From assembly GCA_003635315.1 (NCBI GenBank), contig PYJD01000008.1, forward strand, positions 124,001 to 188,000: a DNA stretch of 64,000 bases, in the 5' to 3' direction. The translations under genes were made by a program, and so were the position numbers. A model generated the notes under the pieces. That model saw only the letters and a list, made by a program, of their open reading frames with translations. It ran no database searches and was not told the origin of the DNA. This DNA is from Candidatus Poribacteria bacterium. GTDB taxonomy: Bacteria > Poribacteria > WGA-4E > WGA-3G. Shown piece after piece: positions 1-8,471 of this stretch (within the stretch, counting starts at the first letter, position 1; every line of letters begins with the position of its first letter).

Positions 1-201
1 CACATCATTTATATTTTTGAGAAAATGGGTGTATCAAAGAATACTGAGATATTCGCCATTGGAGGGTTTGGTGAGAAGCTTGCACCAGAATTGGATGGCG
101 TTAAGAGCACTTATCGGTTTACAGCACCCCCAGACGCTGAAGTATATCAACATAGACAAACGGCAAAATACGCCTTCAGAGCATTGGAGCTTCAAACATG
201 A
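1..201 (+). CDS. C-terminal fragment of an unidentified protein
   Basis: An open frame enters from the left edge and runs 66 codons to a TGA at 199-201. It overlaps the ATG of the next gene in an ATGA arrangement, which implies translational coupling. The visible residues include GGFGEKLAPELDGV and a charged, alpha-helical-looking tail. I do not recognise the family from this piece. The partner is a cytidylyltransferase, so a kinase, phosphatase or other enzyme of sugar or polyol activation is plausible, but that is context only. The frame has no internal stop and is preferred over the overlapping frame starting at 17. Confidence 0.5.
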   Translation, partial: HIIYIFEKMGVSKNTEIFAIGGFGEKLAPELDGVKSTYRFTAPPDAEVYQHRQTAKYAFRALELQT

Positions 202-617
202 AAAAGGTTTTGGTAACAGGATGTTTTGATCTATTCCATTATGGACATCTAAAGTTTCTTGAAGCTGCGGCTGCATGTGGTGACTACCTTATCGTCGGTG
301 TCGCTGAAGATGATACTGTAAGACGTGTAAAAGGTGAAAATCGACCTATATATCCACTTGAGCACAGAATAGCATTATTGGAAGCATGTCGACATGTTAC
401 TTCAGTGGAAGTATTCTCCCTTGAGTCTCAACTTGATTTAGTAGATAAAGTATCCCCTGATATATGTGTTGAGGGAGCAGATGGTAACGCAAGATTGAGA
501 GAAATACTTGATGAATTAAAATTAAATACACCTGTACAAACGGTTTATACGGATTATATTCATACAACAGATATTGTTGAGAAAATTCTCAATTGTAAAT
601 CTACTAAGAATAATTAG
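198..617 (+). CDS. Cytidylyltransferase (glycerol-3-phosphate / RfaE2-like)
   Basis: A 139-residue nucleotidyltransferase of the cytidylyltransferase superfamily. The N-terminus shows the class motif: VLVTGCFDLFHYGHLKFL contains the HxGH nucleotide-binding signature at about residues 14-17. A later YIHTTDIVEKI segment matches the position of the second conserved loop. The length fits single-domain enzymes such as TagD, or the C-terminal half of HldE. Members transfer CMP or AMP from the nucleotide triphosphate to a phosphorylated sugar or polyol. The substrate cannot be read from the sequence. The start overlaps the upstream stop (ATGA). Its place at the head of a polysaccharide locus suggests it makes an activated precursor or decoration for that glycan. 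Confidence 0.85.
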   Translation: MKKVLVTGCFDLFHYGHLKFLEAAAACGDYLIVGVAEDDTVRRVKGENRPIYPLEHRIALLEACRHVTSVEVFSLESQLDLVDKVSPDICVEGADGNARLREILDELKLNTPVQTVYTDYIHTTDIVEKILNCKSTKNN

Positions 618-698
618 ACTTGAACCGAAGTAAACCAGGAAGATTCTAAGATCCAAAATATATTTCAAAAATTAATCAACCCCACCACCTATTGGGTA

Positions 699-1982
699 AT
701 GTTAATTACTTTTGTTGGTATGGGGTTGAGTCTTTTATTTCATATATTAATCCCAAGATTTTTTGGGGTAAGTGAAACTGCAGACGCTTTTATTTCTGCG
801 ATCAAAGTCGTTCTATTGGTTGACATAATTTTCAGAGAGGGGGCAAAATTTAGTCTTGTTCCGTTCTTTGTAGAAAAGGAGAAAACACAAGATAAGCTTG
901 TTTTTCAAAGTCTTACTAATGAAATTCTAACTATAGGCATACTTATTGGTTCTATATTCCTGATCCTTATAGAAATATCGGCAACCTGGATTTCAACAAT
1001 GTTATTGCCGAATATTGCATTAGTTGCACGATCTGAAATGGCATTCTATCTTAGAATAGGTTCCCCTTTATTAATATTTGGATGTGGAAGTACAATGTTG
1101 GGGGCATTTCTAAATAGTCAAAAATGCTTCAAATTCGTGGCTTTACGAAATGTCTTACCACATGGAATTGCAATCTTAGGTTTCCTTCTACTTTATGGAA
1201 GAGACAATCTTGCTGAATTGATAACAATTGCCTATGTTATAGGGTTCTCGGTTTATTTCCTCTTACTACTAATCAGATATTTTAGATTAGGTTATAAATA
1301 TACACCACACAAGATTTCATTAGAATCCTTAAGTATTTTGAGAAACACCTTATCCCTTCCAACACTTGGATTTGCAATCAGGCAGATGACTGTCCGTATA
1401 ATAATAGAGGTATTATTGGTTGGTAAGCTTGGTAAAGGAGCAATAACACTATACAATAGTGCATTTCGTATATTCTCAGCTATACAAACACTTATAGGGA
1501 ATACTATTGCGACAATTGGTCTGCCAGATATGACAGTGAAAGATAATAAAGACAATAAAAAAGACCTGAAAAACTCTCTCTCACGTAATATCCGTTCAGT
1601 TTTATATATCGCTGTTCCAATTACAGTTATTTTATTGTTAGGTTCATCTATAATAATAGAGTTGATATTTGGTAATGACAAATTTGACAATCAATCACTA
1701 CATCAGATATCTCAGATCCTTTTCTGGTTAGGCTGTGGCATTGTCTTTTCCTGTATGATACCTGTTTTAAACGCTGGACTTTATGCACAAATGGCATATC
1801 GGTTGATTTTTAGAAATATGGTTACAATGGCAATTCTAAACTTTATAATCGCAGTGACATTATTTTTCTACTTGAAACTAAATGGACTCGCTATAGCAAT
1901 ATCCATAACAGCTATTATTGCAACAGTAAATTTGACATATCTTCTTAGAAAAACGGGTGTTTTTCTATTTCAAAAAGAATGA
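699..1982 (+). CDS. MurJ/Wzx-like polysaccharide or lipid-linked flippase
   Basis: A polytopic membrane protein of 427 residues with about 11-12 hydrophobic segments. Near the N-terminus, SETADAF followed by IFREGAKFSLVPFF matches the MurJ/MviN pattern (ADAF...EGAF...VP.F). The MOP-superfamily fold moves undecaprenyl-linked glycans across the inner membrane. In this locus, export of a capsule repeat unit is the likely job. The first ATG is at 699, but the frame stays open back to 624 and the upstream codons (…KLINPTTYWV) look like the missing start of the first helix. No ATG, GTG or TTG occurs in that stretch, so the protein either starts short or uses a rare start codon. It is shorter than typical MurJ (about 500 residues). 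Confidence 0.75.
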   Translation: MLITFVGMGLSLLFHILIPRFFGVSETADAFISAIKVVLLVDIIFREGAKFSLVPFFVEKEKTQDKLVFQSLTNEILTIGILIGSIFLILIEISATWISTMLLPNIALVARSEMAFYLRIGSPLLIFGCGSTMLGAFLNSQKCFKFVALRNVLPHGIAILGFLLLYGRDNLAELITIAYVIGFSVYFLLLLIRYFRLGYKYTPHKISLESLSILRNTLSLPTLGFAIRQMTVRIIIEVLLVGKLGKGAITLYNSAFRIFSAIQTLIGNTIATIGLPDMTVKDNKDNKKDLKNSLSRNIRSVLYIAVPITVILLLGSSIIIELIFGNDKFDNQSLHQISQILFWLGCGIVFSCMIPVLNAGLYAQMAYRLIFRNMVTMAILNFIIAVTLFFYLKLNGLAIAISITAIIATVNLTYLLRKTGVFLFQKE

Positions 1983-2153
1983 AAATCTTATACATCTCTC
2001 CAATGATGTATCTTGAAGTAAAACCAATTCTTCCACACTACTGAAATACATTTTATATACACTTGAAATATACACTTGAAGTTATTATACTTGAAGACCG
2101 ACTGATATTCTGATAACATTGTTTCAAAGTGTGAAAAAGGTTGCCTTGTAATC

Positions 2154-2185
2154 TCCTTTCAAAGAAAATAAGTATTTTGAAAGGA
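2154..2185. terminator. Hairpin downstream of the flippase gene
   Basis: TCCTTTCAAA (2154-2163) and TTTGAAAGGA (2176-2185) form a perfect 10-bp stem with a 12-base loop. It lies about 170 bp past the flippase stop, in otherwise non-coding DNA. There is no long T-run directly after it, so a termination role is only suggested. Confidence 0.35.
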
Positions 2186-2206
2186 TAACCTATTTTCCAA
2201 TTTTTG

Positions 2207-2265
2207 CCTCTAAAATCTTAAAACTGTCCAAACTATAGTAATAATTAATAGTAGCGGTAGAATAA
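2207..2265 (+). repeat. Left copy of imperfect direct repeat flanking the MNT/HEPN island
   Basis: About 55-60 bp, including CTTAAAACTGTCCA and TATAGTA, recurs at 3418-3479 in the same orientation with roughly 80 percent identity by eye. The two copies bracket the DUF3883 relic and the toxin-antitoxin pair. This could be a duplicated insertion site or a dispersed repeat used in recombination. Confidence 0.55.
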
Positions 2266-2275
2266 CAGTCTACTG

Positions 2276-2512
2276 TTCATTGAAGTAAAAGGAAAATCAT
2301 CTGGAGCGACAAGCGTTCCCGTTTTTAAAACACAGAATTTTACAGCATGCAACAAACCAGAGGATTTTATCCTTGCTATTGTTGAAGTAGAGGACGATAC
2401 AGCGAAAGAACCGTTTCAGATAGAACCGGACTTCGGCGTAAACAGCACCAATTACATCTCAATGAATTACTTGCCGTTCGGAGACATCGATTCAAAAAAG
2501 AGCGGAAAGGCA
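2276..2512 (+). pseudogene. Relic of a DUF3883-type C-terminal domain
   Basis: The frame opens after a stop at 2258-2260 with no usable start and reads FIEVKGKSSG, then NKPEDFILAIVEVEDD, PFQIEPDFGVNSTNY and so on. This resembles the end of DUF3883 domains, which carry an EVKG nuclease-like core and a DFGV.S.NY tail and are often fused to helicases or defence proteins. Only about the last 70 residues remain. The frame runs without a stop into the nucleotidyltransferase gene, so the original stop has been lost. GC content is visibly higher than in the neighbours. The family assignment is from memory of the motif pattern. Confidence 0.55.
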
Positions 2513-2833
2513 ATGAATAACAAAATTATCTCAATCATGACAGAACGTATAGTACGTGAATTTGACCCGTTTCAGATTATTCTCTTCGGTTCACAAGCAC
2601 GAGGGGATGCTGATCGGAATAGTGACATAGATTTGCTTATCGTTTTTGAGAAACTTGCAGATAAGGATAAGCGGAAAACGGCTGTTAACATACGCGTTGC
2701 CTTGGCTGACTTACTGGTAGCGAAGGACATCGTTGTCACAACACCGGAAGAACTGGAACAACACCGCACGCGGATCGGATCGGTGCTGCGTTATGCCCAA
2801 CAAGAAGGAAAAGTACTCTATGCAAACAACTGA
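2513..2833 (+). CDS. MNT-type minimal nucleotidyltransferase (antitoxin)
   Basis: A 106-residue minimal nucleotidyltransferase. GSQARGDADRNSDIDLLIV carries the catalytic GSx(10)DxD signature, with G26-S27 and D38/D40. In MNT/HEPN pairs such as MntA-HepT, the nucleotidyltransferase AMPylates and inactivates the HEPN RNase. I chose the ATG at 2513 because it starts just ahead of the conserved fold and follows GGAAAGG. An earlier in-frame ATG at 2462 belongs to the DUF3883 relic. The stop overlaps the start of the HEPN gene by 14 bases, the usual arrangement. GC content is higher than in the surrounding capsule genes, which suggests acquisition from elsewhere. Confidence 0.9.
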   Translation: MNNKIISIMTERIVREFDPFQIILFGSQARGDADRNSDIDLLIVFEKLADKDKRKTAVNIRVALADLLVAKDIVVTTPEELEQHRTRIGSVLRYAQQEGKVLYANN

Positions 2834-3242
2834 GGTATTCGCAGAAACGGCTCGATGGATGCGTTATGCTGAAGAAGACTTGATAACTGCTGAAACGCTT
2901 TTAGCACAAGCACACATCCCACCTCGCCAAGCTTGTTGGCACGCGCAACAAGCCACTGAAAAGGCTTTAAAGGCGGTATTAATCTTCTTGCAGATCGATT
3001 TTCCCAGAACGCATGACCTGAATGTTCTACGGAATCTGGTGCCTAATAGTTGGCACTTCAAAACCACGCATCCAAACCTCGCGAAATTAACCGATTGGGT
3101 GACTGATACCCGTTACCCGGGGACGGTACCAGAACCTACAAAAGCAGATGCAATCATGGCTGTTAAACACGCGCGAACCGTTTGGACAGATGCATCTCTG
3201 GAACTTGCACAAGACGGTTTTCATGATGAATCAATTGCATAA
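2820..3242 (+). CDS. HEPN domain protein (toxin partner of the MNT)
   Basis: A 140-residue alpha-helical HEPN protein. HAQQATEKALKAVL at about residues 41-54 is the conserved second helix of the PF05168-type HEPN family. THDL and RYPG match later family positions. HEPN toxins are usually RNases held in check by their nucleotidyltransferase. The classic C-terminal Rx4-6H RNase motif is not obvious. The only such spacing is R36-x4-H41 in the helix preceding QQATEKAL, so catalytic activity is uncertain. The ATG at 2820 is preferred over one at 2733 because it follows AAGAAGGAAAAG and gives the usual short overlap with the MNT gene. Confidence 0.85.
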   Translation: MQTTEVFAETARWMRYAEEDLITAETLLAQAHIPPRQACWHAQQATEKALKAVLIFLQIDFPRTHDLNVLRNLVPNSWHFKTTHPNLAKLTDWVTDTRYPGTVPEPTKADAIMAVKHARTVWTDASLELAQDGFHDESIA

Positions 3243-3253
3243 ATGGTGATCGT

Positions 3254-3394
3254 TTAACGGCTGATTGCCAAATTCCGTTTAAATTCAACGGCATCCCATA
3301 ATTCACCAACTTCCGCGGCTTGAACTAATGGACAATCCATCCTAATCATGTCACCATCAGAAGGATGCACCTTCAGAAGAAGATTCCTGTAAAA
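3254..3394 (-). pseudogene. Possible short coding relic
   Basis: On the minus strand a 46-codon frame bounded by stops reads LLLKVHPSDGDMIRMDCP, then a segment ending in DAVEFKRN. The composition is protein-like and GC-richer than the flanks. The only ATG gives about 32 residues. I do not recognise a family. It may be debris of the same imported segment as the toxin-antitoxin pair. Confidence 0.25.
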
Positions 3395-3417
3395 TTAGCG
3401 TGGATTAACAACAAGTA

Positions 3418-3479
3418 CCTTTAAAATACTTAAAACTGTCCATATTATAGTATAAATTACCAAACTAAGGTAGAAACTC
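3418..3479 (+). repeat. Right copy of the direct repeat flanking the MNT/HEPN island
   Basis: Matches 2207-2265 in the same orientation (ACTTAAAACTGTCCA, TATAGTATAAATTA). Beyond it the DNA is AT-rich leader sequence up to the first sulfotransferase start at 3582. I see no other structure there. Confidence 0.55.
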
Positions 3480-3581
3480 AGATTTTTGAAAATAAATAAA
3501 TTGAAGAAATAAAAATGAGAAAACATCACATATATCGACTATAGTTAAACTCATTAATGTAATTACAATATATATATATAA

Positions 3582-4559
3582 ATGATGACCAAAATAAGTA
3601 ATGTCAGTGATTACAAATATCTGATAGTCGGTGGCACAACGAAAGCAGCAACAACATCACTTTTCTCTTATCTTTCTGACCATCCTTCAATTTGTGCTGC
3701 TTCCTATAAGGAGCCCCGGTTTTTTCTTGATACTGAATATCCTCTACCTTCAAAATTCCGTTTTAAAGGAGATGTTGAAGAATACAACTCATTGTTCACA
3801 CAATGTGATGACGATGATATAAGACTTGAATCGACTCCAGATTATCTCTATTGTCCTTCAGCTCTTGATAGAATTGCAACATTCTTACCAAAATCAAAAT
3901 TGGTATTCAGTTTACGTGAACCGATCTCAAGGATTATTTCTTGGTATCGTTTTGGTCTACAAATAGATAGACTACCCAAATCACTCAGTTTGGATGAATA
4001 TGTCGATTATATGTTCTCAATTCAACATAATGAAAACACAGTGAATAATGAAACCGAGTCAACTACAAACGAAATTACCGAACAATATATGCAAACATTA
4101 CAACAAGGACGTTATTCGGATTATCTACAAGAATATCTTGATCATATCGGCAAAAATCGGGTTTATGTTTTGTATTATGAACAAATCGCGGATAATCCAT
4201 TAAAGGTGTTAATGGATTTATGTAACTTTGTTCGTATAGATCCAAATTTCTATAGGAACTACTCATTCCAAGTATCAAATCGTACGGAGACTATGAGAAA
4301 TACAGCTTTTCATAAAAAGTATAGAAATTTCAGATTTAAGATACGTAGTTGGACTCATAACAAACCTGTCATACACGAACCACTAAAAACAGTAAGGAAA
4401 GTCATCGAACCCATTTATCTTAGGTTGAATACTCGTCCTCAAGAAAACATCCATCTGTCTAAAGAAACAAAGGACAGATTAATCAATTATTATAGAAAAG
4501 ATGTTCATACTTTAGCAGAAATCACTGGTAAACAACCACCTTGGGAACTTTACTTTTAA
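3582..4559 (+). CDS. Sulfotransferase 1 (PAPS-dependent)
   Basis: A 325-residue cytosolic sulfotransferase. The 5'-phosphosulfate-binding loop is GGTTKAATTSLFSYL at residues 17-31. The 3'-phosphate-binding segment is KLVFSLREPISRIISWY at about residue 106. These features place it in the Sulfotransfer_1 / carbohydrate sulfotransferase group, related to heparan sulfotransferase-like proteins. It would move sulfate from PAPS to a sugar hydroxyl or amine, probably on a lipid-linked repeat unit. It is the first of four sulfotransferases in the locus and their sequences differ clearly, so they probably modify different positions. The ATG at 3582 is followed directly by a second ATG at 3585; no strong ribosome binding site is visible. 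Confidence 0.88.
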   Translation: MMTKISNVSDYKYLIVGGTTKAATTSLFSYLSDHPSICAASYKEPRFFLDTEYPLPSKFRFKGDVEEYNSLFTQCDDDDIRLESTPDYLYCPSALDRIATFLPKSKLVFSLREPISRIISWYRFGLQIDRLPKSLSLDEYVDYMFSIQHNENTVNNETESTTNEITEQYMQTLQQGRYSDYLQEYLDHIGKNRVYVLYYEQIADNPLKVLMDLCNFVRIDPNFYRNYSFQVSNRTETMRNTAFHKKYRNFRFKIRSWTHNKPVIHEPLKTVRKVIEPIYLRLNTRPQENIHLSKETKDRLINYYRKDVHTLAEITGKQPPWELYF

Positions 4560-4570
4560 TAGAGTTTTTT

Positions 4571-5464
4571 ATGGATATTAGTCAAAACAGAAATCTAAAA
4601 CTTATGATTGTAGGATCACAAAAAACGGGTACATCATCCCTATTACGTTATTTATCACAACACCCAGAGATTTATGCACATCCACAACCAGAAATGACAT
4701 TTTTTCTTCAAGACCATGAATATGAACGTGGTTACAATTGGGCATATAAAAAGTACTATGCTAAGAGTCAAAATGATCAACATCTGATAGCTAAGAATGT
4801 AATGGTTATGTGTTCGATAGATATTATGAAGAGGATATATAAACACAATCCAAATATACAGCTTGTTGTGTTATTGCGTGAACCCATAGCACGAGCATAT
4901 TCTGCATATTGGTGGGCAAGAAGAAGAGGATGGGAGAACATTAAAACTTTTGAAGAGGCACTACAGGTAGAAGAAAAACGACTTGAAGAAGATTGGTTTA
5001 AATGGAGACAATGTTTATATAAATACAATAGTACATACTATCCATTAATAATTGATATAATCAAACTCTTTGGAAAAGAAAATGTACGTTGTATATTGAC
5101 AGATGACTTAAAAGATGATGCTGTAAAAACATGTCAAGAACTCTATGATATCATGGGTGTTTCAAACGATTTTTTACCAAAAGTAGAAATACGACATAAT
5201 GAGGCTGCAATGGCAAGGTCAGAGAAATTTGGTTTCTTGTTTACACAATTTCTTGCATCCCGAAATCCTATCAGACGCGCGATAAGGGGATTAGTTCCTG
5301 ACCAGTTTGCATATAAAATTAGAAATGTAGTCTTAAATCTAAACAATAAACCTTTTACAGCACCACCCATTAATCCTGATACATACGAACAATTAAGACG
5401 CTATTTTCAACCCTATAACAATCAGTTGTCTATCCTACTTGAAAGGGATCTATCCCACTGGTAA
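4571..5464 (+). CDS. Sulfotransferase 2 (PAPS-dependent)
   Basis: A 297-residue sulfotransferase. The 5'-PSB loop GSQKTGTSSLLRYL lies at residues 15-28 and the 3'-PB segment QLVVLLREPIARAYSAYWW near residue 98. It matches the Sulfotransfer_1 group and is closest in layout to sulfotransferase 1. I placed the start at ATG 4571, 11 bases after the previous stop, because the longer frame from 4541 would overlap sulfotransferase 1 and adds only hydrophobic residues before the P-loop. It likely adds sulfate to the same polysaccharide. No truncation is seen and the catalytic loop is intact. Confidence 0.87.
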   Translation: MDISQNRNLKLMIVGSQKTGTSSLLRYLSQHPEIYAHPQPEMTFFLQDHEYERGYNWAYKKYYAKSQNDQHLIAKNVMVMCSIDIMKRIYKHNPNIQLVVLLREPIARAYSAYWWARRRGWENIKTFEEALQVEEKRLEEDWFKWRQCLYKYNSTYYPLIIDIIKLFGKENVRCILTDDLKDDAVKTCQELYDIMGVSNDFLPKVEIRHNEAAMARSEKFGFLFTQFLASRNPIRRAIRGLVPDQFAYKIRNVVLNLNNKPFTAPPINPDTYEQLRRYFQPYNNQLSILLERDLSHW

Positions 5465-5491
5465 GTAATTACTTCATTTTAGGTCTATCTA

Positions 5492-6841
5492 ATGTCTATC
5501 ATCTATTTTCTTACAGGATATTTTGCTTTTGAGGAATTCATCCTCAAATTCTTACCTGTCAGTGATAATGTCTATTCTTACCTCAGATTTTTGGGTGAAA
5601 TGCTAATTTATGCTGCATTTGGAAGACTCATTTTACATAAATTATATAGAGGTATTCCTTTTGTTAAAACCCCCATCGATCTGCCAATATTAGGCTTTTA
5701 TTGTGTTGTATTACTATCATTGGTCGTTAATCGTAGTCCATTAATTGGTAGTTTATATAATATACGTCCTCTTGCTCGATACATTGTATTGTTCTATTTA
5801 ATAGTAAATTCACCAATTTCTAAAGAACGGATTGCAACACTGTTACGTATAATTATAGGTATCGGATTAGTACAGATTGGAGTAGGATTAGTACAATGGC
5901 TTGGTGGTCCAACGATATATGATCTTTTCTTACCACGTGCATCTACTCTTGATGTGGCTGGTTTTACAAAAGAATACAGATTACTGGAGGTAGGAAGAGA
6001 GATTGGTAGTATCTATGGTACATTAGGAGATACAGTTATTTATGGCGTATTTATGATAATTATTTTAGTTGTTGTTCTTTCACGAATTAAGAAACTGGAA
6101 TATCTAAATTTATTGACTATTGGGGTCTTACTGCTGGTAATTGCTCGATCATATTCACGTGCGGCGACATTTTCTGCAATTCTTGCTTGTGTAGTTTGGT
6201 ACTTTTTTCAATTTGGTTGGAAGAACACACTTCGTTTATCCTTAGTCGTATTATTTCTCTTTGGAATACTATTAGCCATTGTAAACCCCTTTGAATTGGA
6301 TTATATAAATCCTCGTAAAGCAAGGGTTGGAATGGTTGGTAATATTACAGGTGTATTTTCTGGATCGTATGTTAAAGTTGCGCAAAAACAACGACTTGGA
6401 GCTATATTAGGGAACGTTCCCACTGTTATTGCAAACAGACCTATATTAGGATACGGTGCCGATCAAAATACTACTATTGAAAGGCTCAATCAGAGTAAAC
6501 GTTCCTATCTCTTTAAGATTCTTAGTAAGAAAGGCTTCAAAGATGTTTATTGGGTTGCAATCTTATGTTTCTATGGTGTGTTAGGTTTAGGGTTGTTTAT
6601 GTTAATCTTCTACAAGCTTTTTACTGCATCACTTAGTCTATATAGAAACACAGTTAATAGATTTACTAAGGAAATGGCAATGGTAATGTTATGTCTTGTC
6701 GTTGTAACAGTATTTCTACTATTTTTCAATAGAACACTGGAGTTTAGAGGTTTTGGTTTTTACTTTTGGATGTGTGCTGGTCTCATGTTTGTCAGTGACA
6801 CAACTATTCAAACTTACCGTGCTATTAGAATTACATTATGA
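5492..6841 (+). CDS. O-antigen ligase/polymerase-like membrane protein (Wzy/WaaL type)
   Basis: A 449-residue integral membrane protein with about 10-12 hydrophobic segments and one larger polar loop at about residues 270-345. The architecture matches the O-antigen ligase / polymerase superfamily (PF04932). The segment RSYSRAATFSAILACVVWYF carries the conserved small-residue and arginine pattern seen before the large loop. Such proteins either polymerise Wzx-exported repeat units or ligate glycan to a carrier in the periplasm. Polymerisation fits here, since a flippase and an initiating transferase are in the same locus. The stop overlaps the start of the glycosidase gene (ATGA), which indicates translational coupling. 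Confidence 0.75.
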   Translation: MSIIYFLTGYFAFEEFILKFLPVSDNVYSYLRFLGEMLIYAAFGRLILHKLYRGIPFVKTPIDLPILGFYCVVLLSLVVNRSPLIGSLYNIRPLARYIVLFYLIVNSPISKERIATLLRIIIGIGLVQIGVGLVQWLGGPTIYDLFLPRASTLDVAGFTKEYRLLEVGREIGSIYGTLGDTVIYGVFMIIILVVVLSRIKKLEYLNLLTIGVLLLVIARSYSRAATFSAILACVVWYFFQFGWKNTLRLSLVVLFLFGILLAIVNPFELDYINPRKARVGMVGNITGVFSGSYVKVAQKQRLGAILGNVPTVIANRPILGYGADQNTTIERLNQSKRSYLFKILSKKGFKDVYWVAILCFYGVLGLGLFMLIFYKLFTASLSLYRNTVNRFTKEMAMVMLCLVVVTVFLLFFNRTLEFRGFGFYFWMCAGLMFVSDTTIQTYRAIRITL

Positions 6842-8469
6842 AACAGAATAAATCAAGTATTAAATTAAATGCCAAATTTATATCAGTGGTTCTAATAATA
6901 ATAATCATCGCAATAGTTTTTCTGATTTTCACCCGTATGAATTGGAATAAGGATAAAATACAACCAGATATTGCTACTTTTCTTATTGATATAGATACAA
7001 ATTCTGTTACCCCATTAATAAAAGAACTTTACGGTTTTAATTCTAATATGATGAGTGGTGATTATGGTTACTTGGATGATGACTTTATTACGTTAACAAG
7101 TACCTTACATCCACAATCACTCCGTTTTCCCGGTGGAACAGTTGGTAATTTCTATCATTGGAAGGATTCAGGATTCTATGAAAATGAGATGGGAACCACG
7201 TTAAGCACTCAACTCAATAAGAGAAATAAAGGGAATTTCAACAAACTAAGAAAAAAACGGAATGGTAGAATTTCATTTGATGATTATATGGCTTTGTGTA
7301 AACGACTAAATATTACCCCAATTATTGTCGTCAATTTGTGGACAGGCAGTCCATCAGAAAGTGCAGAATGGGTTCGTTACGCATTAGAAAAAGGATATAA
7401 CATTAGACATTGGGAACTTGGTAATGAGTATTATTTGACACACTATAAGAATAAGTATCCTACTGCAGACTCATATATCAAAGAAGCAAGGAAACATGCT
7501 ACAGCAATGAAAGCGGTCGATCCCACAATAAAACTCTCCATCTGTGTTACACCAGTAGCATTCCATGAAGAAGGTTTCCTGATTAAAACTGGACAACGTA
7601 AATGGGATAAACAACTGTCTGAAAAACATGCTGAAACCTCTACAGATTGGTTTGATGCTTTTTCTGTGCATGTCTATGCATATAAAGCAATGAAAGATGT
7701 ACCTATTAAAGAAATGGGGAGATATCTATATGGATGGATACACTACGGCATTCCAAAAGCAATGGATTACTATGAGGAATTATTTCCAAATAAAGATATG
7801 TGGATCACTGAATGGAATATAGCCAATCCTGCAAACCGTGTAGCCAATACCCAACTTCATGCGTTGTATGCCGGGGATTTCTTTCTAAAATTGCTTAGTT
7901 TTCCTAAGATTACGCAAGCCAATTTCCATGTCATCACTGGTCCGGGTAAAGGTTTTCCAGTATTTTCTCCGATTACTCCTGCATCAACCAGAACATTTTG
8001 GAAATATGGTGGTGAACCAGAATCTGATTTTGGGATTACAATCCGACGGACAGTATATTCAACCTTTCAATTAATTGGAGAAACTGTTAAACAATCAGAT
8101 ACGCTATTCTCAATAACGTTAAATGATCTTCCACAATTTAGAGGTGGATTAGATTATAAAGCGTCTTACATACCATATATTAATACTCAGGCAATTGGAA
8201 ACAACCAATATGTATATTTACTAATATGTAATCGTTTTGATCAAGACCTTAGATCAAATATTACTATTGATGGTAGAAGGATAAAAAAACCAATATTATA
8301 CCGATTCATCTCTGATAATAAACTAAATGCAACAAATGGTGGGAATGCTGAACTTGAGGGTTCAGGTATGATAGAGGTGAAAATCCAGGAATGGAATGGA
8401 AAAGTTGATGAATTTAGAATACCAAAGAATAGTTTTGGGGTATTAAGAATCTTAAATATAAAGAATTAA
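6838..8469 (+). CDS. Membrane-anchored clan-A glycoside hydrolase (GH51/GH79-like)
   Basis: A 543-residue protein with one N-terminal transmembrane segment (about residues 15-33) and a catalytic region outside the cytoplasm. SLRFPGGTVGNFYHW at about residue 95 is typical of alpha-L-arabinofuranosidase and heparanase-type TIM barrels. WELGNEY places the likely acid/base at E197, and WITEWN places the likely nucleophile at E325. The assignment is to clan GH-A; the exact family and the substrate cannot be fixed by eye. The start overlaps the polymerase stop. Its place between the polymerase and the sulfotransferases suggests a role in trimming or length control of the same glycan. Confidence 0.7.
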   Translation: MKQNKSSIKLNAKFISVVLIIIIIAIVFLIFTRMNWNKDKIQPDIATFLIDIDTNSVTPLIKELYGFNSNMMSGDYGYLDDDFITLTSTLHPQSLRFPGGTVGNFYHWKDSGFYENEMGTTLSTQLNKRNKGNFNKLRKKRNGRISFDDYMALCKRLNITPIIVVNLWTGSPSESAEWVRYALEKGYNIRHWELGNEYYLTHYKNKYPTADSYIKEARKHATAMKAVDPTIKLSICVTPVAFHEEGFLIKTGQRKWDKQLSEKHAETSTDWFDAFSVHVYAYKAMKDVPIKEMGRYLYGWIHYGIPKAMDYYEELFPNKDMWITEWNIANPANRVANTQLHALYAGDFFLKLLSFPKITQANFHVITGPGKGFPVFSPITPASTRTFWKYGGEPESDFGITIRRTVYSTFQLIGETVKQSDTLFSITLNDLPQFRGGLDYKASYIPYINTQAIGNNQYVYLLICNRFDQDLRSNITIDGRRIKKPILYRFISDNKLNATNGGNAELEGSGMIEVKIQEWNGKVDEFRIPKNSFGVLRILNIKN

Positions 8470-8471
8470 GT

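Noticed and set aside
1..229. The 70-residue frame starting at 17
   Set aside because: It overlaps the better-supported frame running from the window edge to the ATGA junction at 198-201, and its composition is not protein-like.
1292..1690. A 132-residue minus-strand frame
   Set aside because: Antisense to the flippase gene; hydrophobic-complement composition and no support.
2855..2945. HEPN Rx4H RNase motif at R36-H41
   Set aside because: It lies in the second helix, not at the usual C-terminal position, so I did not call it catalytic.
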